Shown here: positions 21,465 to 24,162 of the stretch, one piece after another
Numbering within the stretch: position 1 is the stretch's first letter
Layout of the letters: every line of letters starts with the position of its first letter
Made by a program: the position numbers and the translations under genes
The notes under the pieces: generated by a model
What the model was told of the DNA's origin: nothing
What the model saw: the letters and a program-made list of their open reading frames with translations, nothing else
Database searches by the model: none
From: CAZCWX01 sp964502465
GTDB lineage: Bacteria > Desulfobacterota > Binatia > Bin18
Reading direction: 5' to 3'
Length of the DNA stretch: 24,162 bases
Assembly (NCBI GenBank): GCA_964502465.1
Contig: CAZCWX010000626.1
Location: 1 to 24,162, forward strand

Positions 21465-21541
21465 CCCTCTGAGAGGGGGACGATGGTCCTTTCTTTTCCT
21501 TCTTTCGGAGAGAGGTCTTTTGCCGGGTGTTACAGGGATTT

Positions 21542-21568
21542 GTCATTCCCGCGAAAGCGGGAATCCAG
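21542..21568. repeat. dRS3-like short palindromic repeat
   Basis: ATTCCCGC-GAAA-GCGGGAAT (21545-21564) is an 8-bp perfect stem with a GAAA loop, preceded by GTC and followed by CCAG. It fits the ATTCCC-N8-GGGAAT consensus of the dRS3 repeats known from Neisseria and is a very common dispersed element in other environmental bacteria. It is non-coding. Confidence 0.75.
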
Positions 21569-21623
21569 AAAGTCAAGAAAGACCAGGCTGTGAGAAAAAA
21601 CCTGCCCTTGCGAGGGAGACCGA

Positions 21624-21640
21624 GGGGGTGAGTAACCCCC
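21624..21640. terminator. GC-rich hairpin 3' of the ferritin-like gene
   Basis: GGGGGT-N5-ACCCCC lies 8 nt beyond the minus-strand ferritin-like stop codon. It could stop that transcript, but no U-run follows on either strand, so this is a weak terminator call. Confidence 0.35.
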
Positions 21641-21647
21641 CCCTCCT

Positions 21648-22202
21648 CTACTCTTTCGTCAACTCACTTAACGCCTTCTGTTCGTCGGCGAGCATTTCGG
21701 CGAACGCTTCCGCTTCCAGGGCGCGGTAACGGTCGAGGGTCACCGCGACTTTTTCTTTCCCTTCGGTCTGCTCTAGCTCTGTGAGCTTCTCTGCCACCCA
21801 GGCGAGATGCCACTCTTCATCCGTGCGCATATCTTTCAGGACGTGCAGGGTGTCAAGGTCCACATCTGGGCGGGCGGCGTGTTCTTCGTAACGCTTGCCG
21901 GCCCGTTCTTCAACGACATAGGTGAGCGCTAGCAAGTCAAGCAGATTGGATGGAATCCCAGCTTTGCGGCGCAGATGACGATGATACCCGTCATCGATGC
22001 GCACGGGGTCACCGCCTAACGCACGAATCCGTTCAGTCCAGAGCCAGGCATGGTTCGTTTCATCGGCGAGATGACGGGTCAGTTTTTCCTGCAAATTGGG
22101 GTCTTCGGTGCGGTTGATGAGTCGCAGGATGAGATCCGCCCCGCGCAGCTCGGCATCGCGGTAATAGCTAAAAAGCAGAATGTTATAGGCTTTCTTGTCC
22201 AT
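21648..22202 (-). CDS. Ferritin-like di-iron domain protein
   Basis: 184 aa, all helical by eye. A four-helix-bundle carboxylate pattern is visible: E18 in YYRDAELRGADL, E48-xx-H51 in DETNHAW, E98/E99 in VVEERAGKRYEEH, and E129-xx-H132 in DEEWHLAW. Two ExxH motifs plus two single glutamates are the ligands of rubrerythrin/ferritin-type di-iron sites (COG1633-like). Roles in the superfamily include peroxide reduction, iron handling and hydroxylation; which applies is unknown. AGGA lies about 5 nt before the ATG at 22202. It follows the HAD gene by 16 nt on the same strand, so the two are probably co-transcribed. Confidence 0.8.
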   Translation of the reverse strand: MDKKAYNILLFSYYRDAELRGADLILRLINRTEDPNLQEKLTRHLADETNHAWLWTERIRALGGDPVRIDDGYHRHLRRKAGIPSNLLDLLALTYVVEERAGKRYEEHAARPDVDLDTLHVLKDMRTDEEWHLAWVAEKLTELEQTEGKEKVAVTLDRYRALEAEAFAEMLADEQKALSELTKE

Positions 22203-22218
22203 TATTTCCTCAGCCCTC

Positions 22219-22935
22219 TCAGCTTAGTTGCTCTAAGCATGAGACAAGATGTGCCAGAGTCGTGATCGAGAAATCCGGCATGGGATCAGAATCTACCAGG
22301 CTGACCCCTTTGCGGTTGATCCAGACGCTGTGGATGCCAGCATTGTGGGCGCCGCAAATGTCGTGCTGCAATGAATCACCAATATGAAGGGCTTCTTCTG
22401 GTTGACAGATGGCGGCTTCGAGAGCAGCGCGAAAAATAGCCTGGTCGGGTTTGCCACGAACAAACTCTCCACCGACGAATACTTGCTGAAAGAAAGGGAT
22501 GAGCCCAGTCGCGTTCAGCTTTGCTCGTTGCATTCCCGGTGCGCCATTGGTGAGGACGCTCAGATGAAAACGGCCGGCGAGGGCGTGTAGCAGAGGCAGT
22601 GCATCTGGATATGGATGGCAGGTATGAAGGCGGTATCGCCAGTAGGTTTCGGCTGCTGCTCTTGCTACGGGAGGATCGTGCAGGCCCCAGAGCGCCAAGG
22701 TTTGGTGCCACACTGCTGCGAGCATCGACTCAGGCGTAGGGAGATGTCGAAGATAGCGGTCGAAATCCCCCCACGCCGTGTCTGAGAGTTTGCGGTAGCT
22801 TTCCGCCAGGCCAGCCATATTGAGTGCCGGCCACCGGTGACATACCACTTGGCATGCCTTGAACAAGGCCTCGTTAATCGAGTCACCATCATCAGCAAGG
22901 GTGCCATCGAAGTCGAAAAAAATAGCTTTCAGCAT
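22219..22935 (-). CDS. HAD-superfamily hydrolase (subfamily IA phosphatase)
   Basis: 238 aa. The four HAD motifs are present: DFDGTL with nucleophile D8 and D10, LTNG with T129, K162 in GKPDQAIF, and IGDSLQHDICGAHNAG (185-200). The helical cap inserted between motifs I and II (about 20-105) is that of subfamily IA (YjjG / phosphoglycolate phosphatase-like). Such enzymes dephosphorylate small phosphomonoesters, often for metabolite repair; the substrate is unknown. The Shine-Dalgarno before the ATG is weak. It lies between the 137-aa unknown gene upstream and the ferritin-like gene downstream. Confidence 0.9.
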   Translation of the reverse strand: MLKAIFFDFDGTLADDGDSINEALFKACQVVCHRWPALNMAGLAESYRKLSDTAWGDFDRYLRHLPTPESMLAAVWHQTLALWGLHDPPVARAAAETYWRYRLHTCHPYPDALPLLHALAGRFHLSVLTNGAPGMQRAKLNATGLIPFFQQVFVGGEFVRGKPDQAIFRAALEAAICQPEEALHIGDSLQHDICGAHNAGIHSVWINRKGVSLVDSDPMPDFSITTLAHLVSCLEQLS

Positions 22936-22997
22936 TTGCCGTCGTTAAGAGTAGAGTATAAACAGATTCCTATCAACTCGCTGATGAATGCTCAATC

Positions 22998-23411
22998 CTA
23001 CGCCTCGACCACCTCGTTTTCCAGGGCGATGTCGTCTTCGTAGAACAGTTCTTCTCGGGACGTGTCTTTTTGGTGGGTACGTCGAGCAACTCGCCGTTGC
23101 GGTTGCCACGCACGCTCACGCCAGTGGCCAGTCGGCAACGGCTCATAAATACGGGTGTAATATGCTAACAGACTCTCTTTCGAGTCTGCTCGACCAAATA
23201 AAACGTCGCCGACCCGCAGCTCCCAGCCTGACCGTTCTTTCCCATCTGGACCAAATAACGAACAGGGGGAAAGGACTGGAGCCTTAGGGTCGCGCACCTC
23301 CTTCAGGTGTGACCCTTGGCGGTGCGCCTGTTGCGGTGCTCTTTTCGACCGCATACTCGTTACCGGTGTTGCAAGTGTTTTTTTTACTACCTGTGCTTTC
23401 TGTTTTTGCAT
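22998..23411 (-). CDS. Uncharacterised 137-aa basic protein
   Basis: The ATG at 23411 (MQKQKAQVVKKTLATP) has GGGGGTGA about 6 nt upstream, so it is preferred over the longer frame starting at 23495. The first 50 or so residues are basic and low in hydrophobics, probably disordered. A short folded-looking stretch follows (PCSLFGPDGKERSGWELRVGD, then VLFGRADSKESLLAYYTRIYEP, about 50-92), then an Arg-rich segment (RERAWQPQRRVARRTHQK), and the C-terminus is strongly acidic (EELFYEDDIALENEVVEA). No signal peptide, membrane helix or known motif is recognised. The basic start and acidic end suggest nucleic-acid or protein binding, but that is a guess. It is upstream of the HAD gene by 62 nt on the same strand. 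Confidence 0.6.
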   Translation of the reverse strand: MQKQKAQVVKKTLATPVTSMRSKRAPQQAHRQGSHLKEVRDPKAPVLSPCSLFGPDGKERSGWELRVGDVLFGRADSKESLLAYYTRIYEPLPTGHWRERAWQPQRRVARRTHQKDTSREELFYEDDIALENEVVEA

Positions 23412-23497
23412 GATGTTCACCCCCATCGACAGAGAATGTGTAGTGTTAATCTGGCGAAAATCTTGAGCAAATTCTTTGCCAGTTGCTGTTCGCAAGA

Positions 23498-23514
23498 AAC
23501 CGCAAAAAGAGCAC
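23498..23514. repeat. 17-nt exact repeat, copy 2
   Basis: Same sequence as 258-274, again in non-coding DNA upstream of a minus-strand gene (87 nt from the start at 23411). No function is recognised. Confidence 0.5.
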
Positions 23515-23783
23515 TCAGCAGACTATTTGGCAAACAGATCCGCATGTCTTTGATTTTCCAAAGAATCTGAGGAAGACCGCTAAGCACAGAATGCAGAAAA
23601 AGACCCGGGTGAACCGTCTGCAGAATTACCCTTTTCTACCACAAGTAGGAAGAAGAGGGGAGGCAAGTGTAGCTTTTTGTCTCTCACTGACAATTTCTTG
23701 ACTCCGTTCAGTCTGTTTGAACCTGAGAAAACCTTTACTCGACTTCATCGCACAGATTCGGCACAATACAAAGAGTCATTTTC

Positions 23784-23812
23784 AAGGAGGGCCGAAAACT
23801 TCGGCCCTCCTT
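23784..23812 (+). promoter_or_regulatory. 13-bp perfect hairpin in the typA leader
   Basis: AAGGAGGGCCGAA (23784-23796) pairs without mismatch with TTCGGCCCTCCTT (23800-23812) around a 3-nt loop. Only a broken T-run follows (TTTGCTATCTTT). The 5' arm is itself a strong Shine-Dalgarno-like sequence, locked in the stem 33 nt before the typA start codon. It may be an attenuator, a thermo- or ribosome-responsive leader, or a terminator of an unseen upstream transcript. Confidence 0.6.
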
Positions 23813-23844
23813 TGCTATCTTTGCGATCGTAAAGGAGAAGCCTT

Positions 23845-24162
23845 TTGCAGCATACCAATGCGCCTCGACGCGACGATATCCGCAATGTCGCTATTATTGC
23901 TCATGTCGATCATGGCAAGACCACGCTGATTGATGCGCTGTTGCGACAGAGCGGGATCTTTCACGCCAACGAACATCTGGTTGATCGGGTGATGGATTCA
24001 TTCGCTTTGGAACGTGAGCGTGGGATCACCATTCTGGCAAAGAATGCAGCTATCACCTACCGTGGGGTGAAGATCAACTTTGTGGACACCCCAGGCCATG
24101 CAGACTTCGGTGGCGAAGTCGAGCGTTCTTTGGCAATGGTGGACGGAGTGATGTTACTCGTT
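23845..24162 (+). CDS. typA: TypA/BipA ribosome-associated GTPase, N-terminal part
   Basis: 106 codons from a TTG at 23845 to the window edge. GGAG lies 7 nt upstream, and the nearby ATG at 23858 is out of frame. Visible: NVAIIAHVDHGKTTLIDALL (14-33) with the P-loop (G1), the effector region ending in RERGITILAKNAAITY (G2), and DTPGHADFGGEVERSLAMVDG (G3). LERERGITILAKN is diagnostic of TypA/BipA over EF-G and LepA. BipA is a translational GTPase that helps 50S assembly, mainly at low temperature or under stress. The gene continues beyond the window (about 600 aa in full). A perfect hairpin stands in its leader. Confidence 0.95.
   Translation, partial: MQHTNAPRRDDIRNVAIIAHVDHGKTTLIDALLRQSGIFHANEHLVDRVMDSFALERERGITILAKNAAITYRGVKINFVDTPGHADFGGEVERSLAMVDGVMLLV

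Larger units (their letters stand above)
23412..23844. other. Intergenic region upstream of typA
   Basis: This 433-nt gap separates two divergent genes and holds no convincing ORF. It contains the second copy of the 17-nt repeat (23498-23514), a TTGACT (23698-23703) without a matching -10, a weaker pair TCGACT/CACAAT (23738-23767, 18-nt spacing), and the strong hairpin at 23784-23812 in the typA leader. No tRNA, small RNA or riboswitch is recognised. Its length allows separate promoters for both genes and a long typA 5' leader. Confidence 0.6.

Noticed and set aside
21343..21729. 128-aa plus-strand ORF after the VWA gene
   Set aside because: It runs through two repeat families and into the ferritin-like gene on the other strand; it contains the spurious repeat peptide LSLSKGER.
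23412..23844. Riboswitch or small RNA gene in the typA upstream gap
   Set aside because: Apart from the single 13-bp hairpin, no conserved riboswitch core or paired promoter-terminator could be recognised.
23717..23929. 70-aa plus-strand ORF across the typA start
   Set aside because: It reads through the leader hairpin and overlaps typA in another frame with no family features.
1..24162. CRISPR array, prophage, tRNA or rRNA genes
   Set aside because: No regularly spaced repeats, phage genes or cloverleaf-like sequences were seen on reading; a tRNA scan could not be run.

Overview
The window is a dense stretch of ordinary bacterial chromosome, with short gaps, many 1-4 nt gene overlaps and moderately GC-rich coding by eye. 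No phage, plasmid, CRISPR or rRNA/tRNA genes were seen. The gene order pheA-hisC-tyrA-aroA-cmk-rpsA-ihfB is the proteobacterial 'aroA supraoperon' as in Pseudomonas. The F420-type CofC, SCP2-type thiolase, chelatase-like AAA/VWA pair and dispersed CTTCGAC-type hairpin repeats are common in uncultured Deltaproteobacteria-like lineages (Binatota, Tectomicrobia and relatives). The phylum is an inference; the sequence alone does not fix it.

Left part (1-7367, mostly minus strand): the truncated start of an RNA-recognition-motif protein behind a terminator-like hairpin; a CobW/COG0523 metal GTPase; a TetR regulator with a near-consensus promoter and a palindrome over its predicted start of transcription; a Gfo/Idh/MocA oxidoreductase; a plus-strand Nudix hydrolase; a class I aminotransferase; and the tightly overlapping chain thiolase > rsmD > coaD.

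Middle part (7457-21316, plus strand): cofC; a small mobile-looking repeat element; miaA; accA; then the aromatic amino acid block pheA-hisC-tyrA-aroA, followed by cmk, rpsA (with a 21-codon leader ORF on a strong Shine-Dalgarno), an IHF-beta-like protein, a HIT protein, a chelatase-like AAA+ ATPase and a VWA-domain partner. Most junctions are 4-nt overlaps or gaps under 25 nt, so translational coupling is likely. Functionally the block makes Phe/Tyr and the shikimate product EPSP, CMP/dCMP kinase, ribosomal protein S1 and a nucleoid protein, then an AAA/VWA machine of unknown substrate.

Right part (21317-24162): a repeat-rich gap, a minus-strand trio (137-aa unknown protein > HAD phosphatase > ferritin-like protein), a 433-nt intergenic region, and the 5' end of typA/bipA, which starts at TTG behind a 13-bp perfect hairpin.

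The most interesting signals are non-coding. There are three copies of an inverted hairpin pair, two of them bracketed by unrelated terminal inverted repeats; the rpsA leader ORF; and the hairpins just upstream of the RRM and typA genes. I found no clearly new multi-gene defence or biosynthetic system. The AAA/VWA pair and the 137-aa protein are the main genes of unknown function.
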